Shown here: one piece after another, positions 8,111 through 16,352 of the stretch | Layout: every line of letters starts with the position of its first letter | How positions within the stretch are numbered: position 1 is the first letter of the stretch | Assembly: GCA_014338185.1 (NCBI GenBank) | Contig: QUBV01000035.1 | Coordinates: 1-33,407 of the forward strand | Direction: 5' to 3' | Length of the DNA: 33,407 bases | Source: Lysobacterales bacterium | GTDB lineage: Bacteria; Pseudomonadota; Gammaproteobacteria; Xanthomonadales; Rhodanobacteraceae | Notes under the pieces: generated by a model | The model's database searches: none | What the model was told of the DNA's origin: nothing | The model's input: only the letters and a program-made list of their open reading frames with translations | Translations under genes and position numbers: made by a program

Positions 8111-8121
8111 CATGTCGTGTC

Positions 8122-9372
8122 ATGGATATCGCACGCCCCGAGCTCAAGCTGCGCAAGCGTCGTCGCCAGTGGCTGCTCGCCGGCACGCTTCTGACGGCAG
8201 TCATCGGCGCCGCCATCGTGCTGGCCAGACTCGGCCCGGCCCTGCCCAGCATCGAGCGTGGCAGCGTGCTCATGGACACGGTCAAGCGCGGCGAATTGCT
8301 GCGCGAAGTACGCGGCCCCGGCACGCTGGTGCCGCGCCAGATCCGCTGGATCGCCGCCGACACCGCGGCCCACGTCGAGCGGATCGTGGTCAAGCCGGGC
8401 GCCGCGGTACAGGCGGACACCGTGATCCTCGAACTGTCCAACCCCGAGGTCGACGACCAACTGCTCGCGGCCAAGGCCGCCGTCACCGCGGCGCAGTCGG
8501 ACCTCGCGGCCAAGCGCACCGAGCTCAAGTCGCGCCTGCTCGACGAGCAGGCCGCGCTCGCGGGAGCCAACGCCGACTACGCGACATCGCGCATCCAGGC
8601 CGAGGCCGAGAAGCCGCTGGCCGAGAAGGGCATCATCCCCGGCGTGCAGTACCGCAAGACCCTCATCACGCTCGAACAGCTCAAGGGCCGCGTGTCGATC
8701 GAACAGCAACGAGTCGAAGAGTATCAGCGCAACATCGCCGCGCAGATCGCGGCCGAACAGGCGCGCCTGGACCAGCTCATCGCCACGCGCGAGCTGCGCC
8801 AGCGCCAAGCCGACGCCCTGCACGTGCGCGCCGGCATCGCGGGCATCCTGCAGCAGGTGCCGGTCGAGGAAGGACAGCAGGTCGCGGCCGGCGCCAACCT
8901 CGCCCGCGTGGCCAGACCCGACGAGTTGATGGCCGAGCTGCGCATCGCCGAAACCCAGGCCAAGGACATCACGCTCGGCCAGGCGGTGCGTGTGGACACG
9001 CGCAATGGCATCGTCGACGGCAAGGTGGTGCGGGTGGATCCCGCGGTGCAAAACGGTTCGGTACAGGTGGATGTCGCCTTCGACGGCGCCCTGCCGCCGG
9101 GCGCGCGCCCCGACCTGTCGGTCGACGGCACGATCGAGATCGAACGCTTGCCCGATGTGCTGTACGTCGGCCGCCCTGCCTTCGGCCAGGCCGGCAGCGA
9201 CGCGCGCCTGTTCCGCGTCGACGCCGACGGCATCGCCACACGCGTGCCGGTGCGACTGGGCAAGAGCTCGGTCAACCAGATCCAGGTCGTACAGGGGCTG
9301 CAGGCGGGCGACCGCGTGATCCTGTCCGACACCAGTGCGTGGGACGGCCACGACCGCCTGCGCCTGAGGTAA
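8122..9372 (+). CDS. HlyD/MacA-type periplasmic adaptor (membrane fusion protein)
   Basis: A 416-residue adaptor that should link an inner-membrane ABC exporter to the periplasm and probably an outer-membrane channel. A basic N-terminus (KLRKRRR, 9-15) precedes one membrane anchor (about 17-36). The two halves of a lipoyl/barrel-sandwich domain lie at about 75-110 and 234-266, separated by a long heptad-like coiled coil (about 112-232) in two arms. Beta-barrel and membrane-proximal segments finish the protein. ATG 8122 lacks a Shine-Dalgarno sequence and lies one base from the predicted sigma-54 start, so translation may be leaderless. The next possible Met (residue 51) would delete the membrane anchor. 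It is the first gene of a 14-kb same-strand array. No outer-membrane TolC-type gene is in the window. Confidence 0.9.
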   Translation: MDIARPELKLRKRRRQWLLAGTLLTAVIGAAIVLARLGPALPSIERGSVLMDTVKRGELLREVRGPGTLVPRQIRWIAADTAAHVERIVVKPGAAVQADTVILELSNPEVDDQLLAAKAAVTAAQSDLAAKRTELKSRLLDEQAALAGANADYATSRIQAEAEKPLAEKGIIPGVQYRKTLITLEQLKGRVSIEQQRVEEYQRNIAAQIAAEQARLDQLIATRELRQRQADALHVRAGIAGILQQVPVEEGQQVAAGANLARVARPDELMAELRIAETQAKDITLGQAVRVDTRNGIVDGKVVRVDPAVQNGSVQVDVAFDGALPPGARPDLSVDGTIEIERLPDVLYVGRPAFGQAGSDARLFRVDADGIATRVPVRLGKSSVNQIQVVQGLQAGDRVILSDTSAWDGHDRLRLR

Positions 9373-9401
9373 TCCATCCCATCGACCCACACGGATCGCC
9401 C

Positions 9402-10145
9402 ATGAACAACGACACGTTGATCCACCTCGACTCGATCAAGAAGGTGTTCCTCACCGACGAAGTCGAAACGCACGCGCTCGCCGACGTGCACTTCGACGTC
9501 GCCCGCGGCGAGTACGTCTCGATCACCGGACCGTCCGGATGCGGCAAGTCGACCCTGCTCGCGATCCTCGGCCTGCTCGACACGCCCAGCGCCGGCACCT
9601 ACCGCCTCAACGGCCGTGAGGTCGCCGACATCGGCGCGAGCGAGCGCGCCCGCATCCGCAACCAGGAAATCGGTTTCGTGTTCCAGGCGTTCAATTTGAT
9701 CGGCGACCTCAACGTGCTGGAGAACGTCGAACTGCCGTTGACCTACCGCGAAGGCGTGGGCAAGGCCGAGCGCCGCAAACGCGCCGTGCATGCACTCGAG
9801 CGCGTCGGTATGGCGCATCGTGTCCGCCACTATCCGGCCCAGCTGTCCGGCGGCCAGCAGCAGCGCGTCGCGGTGGCCCGCGCCCTGGTCGGAACGCCGT
9901 CAATCCTGCTCGCCGACGAACCGACCGGCAACCTCGACTCGAAGAACGGTGAGGCGGTCATGGACCTGCTCGGCGAACTGCACCAGGCCGGCTCCACCAT
10001 CTGCATGGTCACCCATGACCCGCGCTATGCCGACTTCGCACAGCGCAAGATCTTCATGTTCGATGGCCGCATCGTCGACGAGGACACCATGCACCGCCTG
10101 CGCCACGAGGAAGACCAGCGCCTGCTGCGCCGCGTCGGGAACTGA
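9402..10145 (+). CDS. ABC transporter ATPase, MacB/LolD type (ATPase 1)
   Basis: A 247-residue nucleotide-binding subunit with all motifs intact: Walker A GPSGCGKST (43-51), Q-loop Gln95 in FVFQAF, signature LSGGQ (148-152), Walker B ILLADE (168-173), D-loop NLDS (177-180) and switch His205 in VTHD. The FQAFNLI and LSGGQQQRVAVARA spelling is typical of the MacB/LolD/FtsE branch, which works with FtsX-like permeases. It begins 29 bases after the adaptor gene and ends 2 bases before permease 1, so co-transcription is nearly certain. A C-terminal charged tail of about 25 residues (HRLRHEEDQR) goes beyond the usual core. Confidence 0.95.
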   Translation: MNNDTLIHLDSIKKVFLTDEVETHALADVHFDVARGEYVSITGPSGCGKSTLLAILGLLDTPSAGTYRLNGREVADIGASERARIRNQEIGFVFQAFNLIGDLNVLENVELPLTYREGVGKAERRKRAVHALERVGMAHRVRHYPAQLSGGQQQRVAVARALVGTPSILLADEPTGNLDSKNGEAVMDLLGELHQAGSTICMVTHDPRYADFAQRKIFMFDGRIVDEDTMHRLRHEEDQRLLRRVGN

Positions 10146-10147
10146 AC

Positions 10148-12577
10148 ATGAACACACTGCTGCACGACTTGCGCCATGCCCTGCACAGCCTGCGTGCCCA
10201 GCCCGGCTTGTGCCTCACGGCGGTGCTGACGCTCATGCTCGGCATCGGCGCGCTCACGGCCATTTTCACCGTCTACGATGCGGTATTGCTCAAGCCGCTG
10301 CCGTTCGCACAGGTGGATCGCATCGTGCGCATCACGCGCGTGCAGCCACCGGTGTCGGGACCGATCTCGCCCGCGGCGCTGCGCGAGTGGCGCGAGCGCA
10401 GCGGCAGTGCATTCGACGCCTTCGGTGCGTTCGTGGAACAGACCGCCACGCTCACCGGCACGGGCGGCGCGGAACGCGTCGTCGGCTATCGCGTCACCCC
10501 GGGCTTCTGGGACGTTTTCAGCCAGCCGATCGCGCTGGGTCGCGGCATCAGCGCCGAGGACGAGGGGCGCGGCGAGCGTGTGGTGGTGCTCAGCGACGGC
10601 CTGTGGCGCAACCACTTTGGCGCGGACCCCAACGTCATCGGCCACGACATCGTCATCAACGGCGAATCCTGGCGCGTGATCGGCGTTGCCGCACCGGCAT
10701 TCCGCTACCCGGCCAACGCCGGCGTGTGGCTGCCCACGCTGCTGGCCGCCGACAGCGAGGACCGCGGCAACAACTCGCTGGCGGTGGTGGCGCGGCTCGC
10801 ACCTGCCGTCACGCTGGCGCAGGCGCGCGAGGTGATGCGCGGCATCACCGACTGGCAGGCCGCCACCTTCCCCGAACAGCACGCCAAACTCAGTGCACGC
10901 ATCGAGCGTCTCGGCACATGGCTCAGCAGCAACCTGCGCGGCACGCTGTCGATGCTGCTGGGCGCGGGCCTGCTGGTTCTCCTGATCGCCTGCGCCAACC
11001 TGGCCAGCCTGATGCTCACGCGCAGCCAGACACGCAGTCAGGAGCTGGCAGTGCGCAGTGCCCTAGGCGCGGGGCGTGCGCAATTGATCCGCACCGTGCT
11101 GGCCGAGGCCCTGCTGCTGGCCATCGCAGGTGCGGTGGCGGCGGTGGTGTTTGCGCGAGTGCTGCTCGCGGGCCTGCTGCGCCTGGCGCCGGAGTTGCTG
11201 CCGCCCTGGCATGTTCCGGCGCTGGATTTTCGCGCCCTGCTCGCCATGCTGGCCGTGGCAATGTCCACCTTGCTGCTGTTCGGCCTGCTGCCGGCATGGT
11301 GGGCCAGTCGCACCGATCCCGCGCTGGCCTTGCGCGGCGGCGCGCGTGGCCAGACCCAAACCCGCGGCCAGACGCGCGCGCGCAGGGTACTCGTCATGGT
11401 CGAGATCGCCCTCGCCGTCTGCCTGCTCAGTGGCGCCGGCCAATTGATCGACACCCTGCGCCAGCTCAATCAGGTCGACAACGGCCTGCGCGACCCCGAG
11501 CACGTCCTCAGCGCGCGCTTCGACGTGGCGCTGCCGGCGATGATGCCGGGCATGGACGACGAGGTCTGGACCCGCCGCGTGAATGCCGTGCTCGCACCAC
11601 AAATCGATGAGCTGCTCGCGCGCCTGGCCACGCTGCCCGGCGTGGAGTCGGCGGCGATCAGCGACGTGTTGCCGGCATCGGGAGAGGGCGGTTGGAACGG
11701 CGGATTGCAAATCGAAGGCCACCCGCTGGCCGATGACGCGCTGGTCGATTTCCATTTCGTGAGCCCCGACTATTTCCGCACCTTCGGCATCGCACTCAAG
11801 GCCGGACGCATGCTGGACGCCAATGACGGCAAGGGCACGCTGGTTCCCGGCGTGGGCGTGGTCAACCAGGCTTTCGTCGACCGCTACCTCGGCGGTGGCG
11901 ATGCACTGGGGGCACAGGTGCATGCCTACGACGACTCGGCCAAGACCATCGTCGGCGTGGTCGGCAATGTGCGCCAGCTGGGCCCGGATGAACCCGAGCG
12001 ACCGGAGATCTACTTTCCGATCCGCAATGCACCGATAGGTAATCTCGCACTGGCGATCCGCAGTGACGGTGATGTGAGCGCGTTGCAGCCGGCGCTGCGC
12101 CGACTGATGCGCGAATCGTTCCCCGACATCCCGCTGTACGCGATCGCGCCGATGGACGAAGTCACTGGCACGCCGGTGCAGATGCGCCGTGTCAGCATGA
12201 GCCTGAACAGCGCCTTCGCGACCACCGCGCTCATCCTTGCCAGCATCGGCCTGTACGGAATCATCGCGTGGATGGCCGCGCAGCGACGCCGCGAGATCGG
12301 CATCCGCCAATCGTTCGGCGCGACGCGCGCGCACATTCATCGCCTCATGCTGCGCAGCGGCCTGGGCATGATCCTGCCCGGCGTGACCGCAGGCCTGCTC
12401 GGTGCCCTCGCGCTGTCGCGCCTGCTGGTCAGCCACGCAGGCGCTCTCGATGCACCCGGCCCGCGCGTGCTGCTGCTGGTCGCGTTCGGCTTCGGCGCGA
12501 TCGCGCTCGCGGCGTGCCTCGTTCCGACCGCGCGCGCGCTGCGGGTGTCACCGTCGGAGGCGCTGCGCGATGACTGA
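10148..12577 (+). CDS. Duplicated MacB/FtsX-type ABC permease (permease 1)
   Basis: An 809-residue inner-membrane protein with two tandem MacB_PCD-FtsX units, about eight membrane segments in all: near 21-44, 264-289, 312-341, 364-384, 413-434, 690-711, 739-760 and 773-795. Two large periplasmic domains lie between segments 1-2 and 5-6. The cytoplasmic loops carry the usual coupling motif in both halves (QELAVRSALGA and REIGIRQSFGA). Each half ends with the P-x-x-ALR type sequence seen in MacB relatives. The architecture is that of the duplicated permeases known from Acidobacteria (ADOP-type). It starts 2 bases after ATPase 1, so translation is probably coupled. Substrate is unknown; such systems export macrolides, peptides or lipoproteins, or act mechanically. 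Confidence 0.9.
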   Translation: MNTLLHDLRHALHSLRAQPGLCLTAVLTLMLGIGALTAIFTVYDAVLLKPLPFAQVDRIVRITRVQPPVSGPISPAALREWRERSGSAFDAFGAFVEQTATLTGTGGAERVVGYRVTPGFWDVFSQPIALGRGISAEDEGRGERVVVLSDGLWRNHFGADPNVIGHDIVINGESWRVIGVAAPAFRYPANAGVWLPTLLAADSEDRGNNSLAVVARLAPAVTLAQAREVMRGITDWQAATFPEQHAKLSARIERLGTWLSSNLRGTLSMLLGAGLLVLLIACANLASLMLTRSQTRSQELAVRSALGAGRAQLIRTVLAEALLLAIAGAVAAVVFARVLLAGLLRLAPELLPPWHVPALDFRALLAMLAVAMSTLLLFGLLPAWWASRTDPALALRGGARGQTQTRGQTRARRVLVMVEIALAVCLLSGAGQLIDTLRQLNQVDNGLRDPEHVLSARFDVALPAMMPGMDDEVWTRRVNAVLAPQIDELLARLATLPGVESAAISDVLPASGEGGWNGGLQIEGHPLADDALVDFHFVSPDYFRTFGIALKAGRMLDANDGKGTLVPGVGVVNQAFVDRYLGGGDALGAQVHAYDDSAKTIVGVVGNVRQLGPDEPERPEIYFPIRNAPIGNLALAIRSDGDVSALQPALRRLMRESFPDIPLYAIAPMDEVTGTPVQMRRVSMSLNSAFATTALILASIGLYGIIAWMAAQRRREIGIRQSFGATRAHIHRLMLRSGLGMILPGVTAGLLGALALSRLLVSHAGALDAPGPRVLLLVAFGFGAIALAACLVPTARALRVSPSEALRDD

Positions 12578-12688
12578 CCTGAGCCTTCCGCGTTGGGTGA
12601 TGGGCGGAGCATACCGCGCTGCCGCCCCGCAGGTACCTGCACTCGGTCGGCCCGCGTGGCTGCGGCCGCTTGCGCAACGGAGGTTCCC

Positions 12689-15130
12689 ATGATGCTGCAA
12701 TCCCTGCTGCACGATCTGGCGGGAGGCGCACGCAGTCTGCTGGCGCGCCCCACCTTCACCCTGGTCGCGGTGCTGACGCTGGGACTGTCGATCGGCGCGC
12801 ACACCACGCTGTTCGGCATCGTCAATGCGCTGCTGCTGTCGCCGGTGTCGGGCATCGGCCAGGCCGATCGCCTGGTCGAAATCGGCAGCACGCACGGCGG
12901 CAGCGGGCTCGATTCCATCTCCTATCCGGATTTCACCGACATCGCGGCCACGACGCGCACGCTCGACAGCATGTACGCGTATGCAATCGAACCGCTCAAC
13001 GTGTCCGGCAATGGCGATCCGCGCCGCGCGCTCGGCATGCTGGTCAGCGGGGCCTACTTTTCGACGCTGCGCGTGCAGCCTGTGCTCGGCCGCCTGCTGG
13101 TGGACACCGACGACGATGCCGGTGCGCCACCCGCGGTCGTGGCCAGCCATGCCGCCTGGCGCAAGTACTTCGGTGCCAACCCTGCCCTGGTCGGCCAGCC
13201 GGTGTCGATCAATGGCCGCAGTTTCACCCTCGTGGGCGTGGCTGCCGCCAACTTCCACGGCCAGCTCGCAGTGGTTGCACCCGACTTCTACTTTCCCCTG
13301 CACGGCCGCACCCTGTTGCGCGAGGACAGCCACGACCTGTTCACAGGGCGCGACTCGCAGTGGCTGCTCGCGGGCGGGCGCTTGCGTGACGGCGTGACGC
13401 TGGCGCAGGCGCAGGCCGAGCTCGCCACGATCCGCCAGCGCCTCGACGCCAGCTACGCCAGGCCCGACGCGGCCAAGGCGGGATTGGGCGTGGCCTGGCT
13501 GCGCGGCATCCCTGCGGCCATGCGCGGTCCACTGGGGGCATTCTCGGGCCTGCTGTTCGTGATGATCGGCATGATCCTGCTGGTCGCCAGTATCAACATC
13601 GCCGGGTTGCTCATCGCGCGCGGCGAGCGGCGCCGCCAGGAAATCGCCATACGCCTTGCGCTTGGCGCCAGCCGCGCACGCGTGTTCCGCCAGCTGTTCA
13701 CGGAAAGCCTGTTGCTGGCCTTCGCTGCCGGCGCGCTGGGACTGCTGCTGGCCGCGTGGTGGCGCGACCTGCTGCTGCGCATCGACCTGCCCACGCCGTT
13801 CCCGATCACGCCGCGCATTCCGATCGACCTGCCGGTGCTGTTGTTCACGTTCGCGCTGGCAGCGCTCACCGCGGTGCTGTTTGGCGCGCTGCCCGCGCTG
13901 CGCGCCTCGCGCGCGGCACCGGCCACCCACGGCAACCTCATCGACTCGCGCAACGATCGCCGCGGCACGCGTCTGCGCGAAACGCTGGTCGTCGCGCAGA
14001 TCACATTGACCCTGGTACTGCTGATCGGGTCGGGCCTGTTCGTGCGCGCGCTGCAACGCGCCGCGGCGATCGACACCGGCTTTGACGCGCAGCGCGTGGT
14101 CAGCATGGATTTCGACCTCGAGCCCAGCGGCTATGCGCAGGATCACCGCGCGCGCCTGCAGACCGGATTCCTGACCCAGGTGCGTGCCCTCGCCGATGTC
14201 GAGCACGCGGCGCTGGCCGCGCTGTTGCCACTCAGTTTCAATCGCATGACACTGGGTTGCGTGGCGCTGCCTGGCGAGGATGCGCATGCGCTGTGCCCGG
14301 ACGTCAACGTGGTCAGCGACGACTTCTTCCAGACCCTCGCCATGCCGCTGCGGGGCCGCGGATTCGATGCCACGGATCGCGCCGACAGCGCGGCGGTGGC
14401 CGTGGTCAACGAGAGCCTCGCGCGACGCATCGCCGGCGAGGGCGAGGCGATCGGCCGCAGCTTCCGCTACGGCGAAGGCGAACAGGCGCGCACGCTCACC
14501 GTGGTCGGCATCGTGCCCGACGGCCGGTACGCCTCGCTCGGTGAGCAGCGCACGCCATTCCTGTTCCTGCCGCTCGCGCAGTGGCCGTTTGCCTCGACCA
14601 GCCTGATCGCGCGCGCCAGGCACGATACGCCCGTGCTGCAGGGCGTGCTCGCCCACGCCCTGCAGATCGCCGACCCCACCCTTCCGGCCGCCCAGGTCCA
14701 CCCGCTGCAGGATACCTTCGCGTTGTCGCTGCTGCCCCAACGCGTCGCCGGGATCGTCGCCGCCGCCTTGGGCCTGCTCGGCTTGCTGCTCGCAGCGATC
14801 GGTCTGTATGGCCTGCTCGCCTTCCATGTCGCCAGCCGCACCCGCGAGATCGGCATCCGCCTGTCACTGGGCGCAGCGCCGCGGCGCATCCTGCGCGAGG
14901 TCCTCGCGCGCGGTGGCCGCCTGGTCGGCCTCGGCCTGGTGCTCGGCAGCATCCTCGGCCTCGGCCTGGCGATGCTGGTGTCCGGCTTGCTGTTCGGCAG
15001 CGAGTACTCCGACGCGCTGGCCTTCGCCATGGCGGCCGTCCTGATCGCACTGATTGCGTTCCCTGCCTGCTACGTGCCGGCGCGGCAGGCCGTACGTGTG
15101 CAGCCGGTCGTCGCGCTGCGACACGATTGA
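12689..15130 (+). CDS. Duplicated MacB/FtsX-type ABC permease (permease 2)
   Basis: An 813-residue paralogue of permease 1 with the same two-unit layout. The first membrane segment is at about 23-50, the first FtsX bundle starts near 281 and the last near 687. Both coupling loops are canonical (QEIAIRLALGA, REIGIRLSLGA). A strong GGAGG (12679-12683) precedes two adjacent ATG codons, 12689 (spacing 5) and 12692 (spacing 8); either may be the start, changing the length by one residue. The 111-bp gap before it is the largest inside the array and shows no clear promoter. Same-strand context places it in the same operon. Confidence 0.9.
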   Translation: MMLQSLLHDLAGGARSLLARPTFTLVAVLTLGLSIGAHTTLFGIVNALLLSPVSGIGQADRLVEIGSTHGGSGLDSISYPDFTDIAATTRTLDSMYAYAIEPLNVSGNGDPRRALGMLVSGAYFSTLRVQPVLGRLLVDTDDDAGAPPAVVASHAAWRKYFGANPALVGQPVSINGRSFTLVGVAAANFHGQLAVVAPDFYFPLHGRTLLREDSHDLFTGRDSQWLLAGGRLRDGVTLAQAQAELATIRQRLDASYARPDAAKAGLGVAWLRGIPAAMRGPLGAFSGLLFVMIGMILLVASINIAGLLIARGERRRQEIAIRLALGASRARVFRQLFTESLLLAFAAGALGLLLAAWWRDLLLRIDLPTPFPITPRIPIDLPVLLFTFALAALTAVLFGALPALRASRAAPATHGNLIDSRNDRRGTRLRETLVVAQITLTLVLLIGSGLFVRALQRAAAIDTGFDAQRVVSMDFDLEPSGYAQDHRARLQTGFLTQVRALADVEHAALAALLPLSFNRMTLGCVALPGEDAHALCPDVNVVSDDFFQTLAMPLRGRGFDATDRADSAAVAVVNESLARRIAGEGEAIGRSFRYGEGEQARTLTVVGIVPDGRYASLGEQRTPFLFLPLAQWPFASTSLIARARHDTPVLQGVLAHALQIADPTLPAAQVHPLQDTFALSLLPQRVAGIVAAALGLLGLLLAAIGLYGLLAFHVASRTREIGIRLSLGAAPRRILREVLARGGRLVGLGLVLGSILGLGLAMLVSGLLFGSEYSDALAFAMAAVLIALIAFPACYVPARQAVRVQPVVALRHD

Positions 15131-15157
15131 GAAAAGCCTTGTGCGAGGAACTTCACC

Positions 15158-16318
15158 ATGAGTGGACTGCAGGATTTCCACATTGCCATGCGCAGCCTGC
15201 GCGCACATCGCGGCACCGCGCTGTTTGCGACATTTACCCTGGCGCTCGGCCTGGGCGCCGCCATTGCGCTGTACGCGGTGATCGACGCGATCCTGCTGCG
15301 CGAGCTGCCGTTTCCGCGCGCCGACCGCATCGTCGCGCTCAACGAGCTGGATGCCAACGGCAAGTCGATGGCCATGGCCTGGCCCAACTATGCCGATCTC
15401 ACCGCGGGCCCCGATTGGCAGGCCAGCGCGTACTTCAGCAGCGCCGGCAGCCCGCTTGCCAGCGGCGGCCAGGTACGACGGGCCAGCGCCACCTGGACGG
15501 GCGGCGATTTCTTCCGCGTCTTCGACATCGTCCCCGTACGGGGACGCACGTTCGATGCACACGAGCACGAGCCGGTCGCGGTGATTTCCCACGCCCTGTG
15601 GCAAGGCTTGCTGGACGGACGCGGCGATGTCGTCGGCCAGCCGATCAGCGTGGACGGCGAATCCTTGACGGTGGTCGGCGTGATGCCCGCAGGATTCGAC
15701 TATCCGGCGGGAACCGCCGTGTGGACGCCTTGGCGCGACGATCCGGGTTCCTCGCGCAGTGCGCACAACTGGTCGGCGGTGGCGCGACTGGCCGATGATG
15801 CCACCCTGGCATCGGTGCGCCTGTCTGCCGCCACGCTGGCGGCGCGCTTGCTGCAGGAGCATGGCGATGATCTCGACGCGCGCGCCTTCGGCATCACGCC
15901 CCTGGCCGAGGCCATCGCCGCACCGGTGCGCCGTGCGCTGTGGCTGCTGGCCGGTGGCACGCTGTTCCTGTTGCTGATCGCAGTGACCAACGTCGCCAAC
16001 TTGTTGCTCGCACTCAATGGCTCGCGGGCACGCGAGATGGCCGTGCGCGCCGCGCTCGGTGCCGCGCCCTCGCGCCTGCTGCGCGAGGTGGTCGCCCGCG
16101 GTATCGCCGATGTCGGCCTGGGACTCGGTCTTGGGCTGGTCGCCACCCTGCTGGGCGGTCAGCTGCTCGAACGCTTCCTGTTCGGCGTCGAGCGCGGCGA
16201 TCCGCTGGCATTGCTGGTCACCCTGCTGGTGCTGCTGCTGGCCGGGCTGGTTGCCACGATGACGCCGGCACTGCGCGCCGCACGCATCGCACCGATGACC
16301 GCACTGCGCACCGATTGA
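15158..16318 (+). CDS. Single-unit MacB/FtsX-type ABC permease (permease 3)
   Basis: A 386-residue permease with only one MacB_PCD-FtsX unit: a first membrane segment at about 20-46, a periplasmic domain of about 200 residues, then three segments near 258-285, 307-335 and 350-372. The coupling loop is intact (REMAVRAALGA) and the end TALRTD is a normal family C-terminus. It is half the length of its three neighbours yet complete as a unit, with its own ribosome site (GAGG 15145-15148, 9 bases before ATG). No remnant of a second half follows, since permease 4 starts 34 bases later with its own start. It probably acts as a homodimer or pairs with half-like surfaces of the duplicated permeases; that is inference. 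Confidence 0.9.
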   Translation: MSGLQDFHIAMRSLRAHRGTALFATFTLALGLGAAIALYAVIDAILLRELPFPRADRIVALNELDANGKSMAMAWPNYADLTAGPDWQASAYFSSAGSPLASGGQVRRASATWTGGDFFRVFDIVPVRGRTFDAHEHEPVAVISHALWQGLLDGRGDVVGQPISVDGESLTVVGVMPAGFDYPAGTAVWTPWRDDPGSSRSAHNWSAVARLADDATLASVRLSAATLAARLLQEHGDDLDARAFGITPLAEAIAAPVRRALWLLAGGTLFLLLIAVTNVANLLLALNGSRAREMAVRAALGAAPSRLLREVVARGIADVGLGLGLGLVATLLGGQLLERFLFGVERGDPLALLVTLLVLLLAGLVATMTPALRAARIAPMTALRTD

Positions 16319-16352
16319 TGTCGACCTGCTCACCTGACTGACGGGATTCCCG

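Larger units (their letters stand above)
7791..8121. other. 331-bp divergent intergenic regulatory region
   Basis: No credible gene lies here; the small frames seen have Arg-rich, non-conserved translations. It holds several short repeats: TGCAT-GACC-ATGCA (7881-7894), GGGTAACG against CGTTCACCC (7977-7984, 7993-8001), a tandem CCGGACAC pair (8014-8029) and CCTGCA-N12-TGCAGG (8059-8082). A sigma-54 promoter candidate follows at 8094-8110. The plus-strand half is therefore the likely control region of the ABC array. Confidence 0.6.

Noticed and set aside
12578-12688. Internal promoter before permease 2
   Set aside because: The 111-bp gap has no convincing -35/-10 pair or GG-N10-GC sigma-54 element with a TGGCA core, so no promoter is called.
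12548-14827. 759-codon minus-strand frame opposite permease 2
   Set aside because: Low-complexity Gln/Arg/Gly translation that mirrors the codon pattern of the permease on the plus strand. No motif, start site or conserved end was seen.
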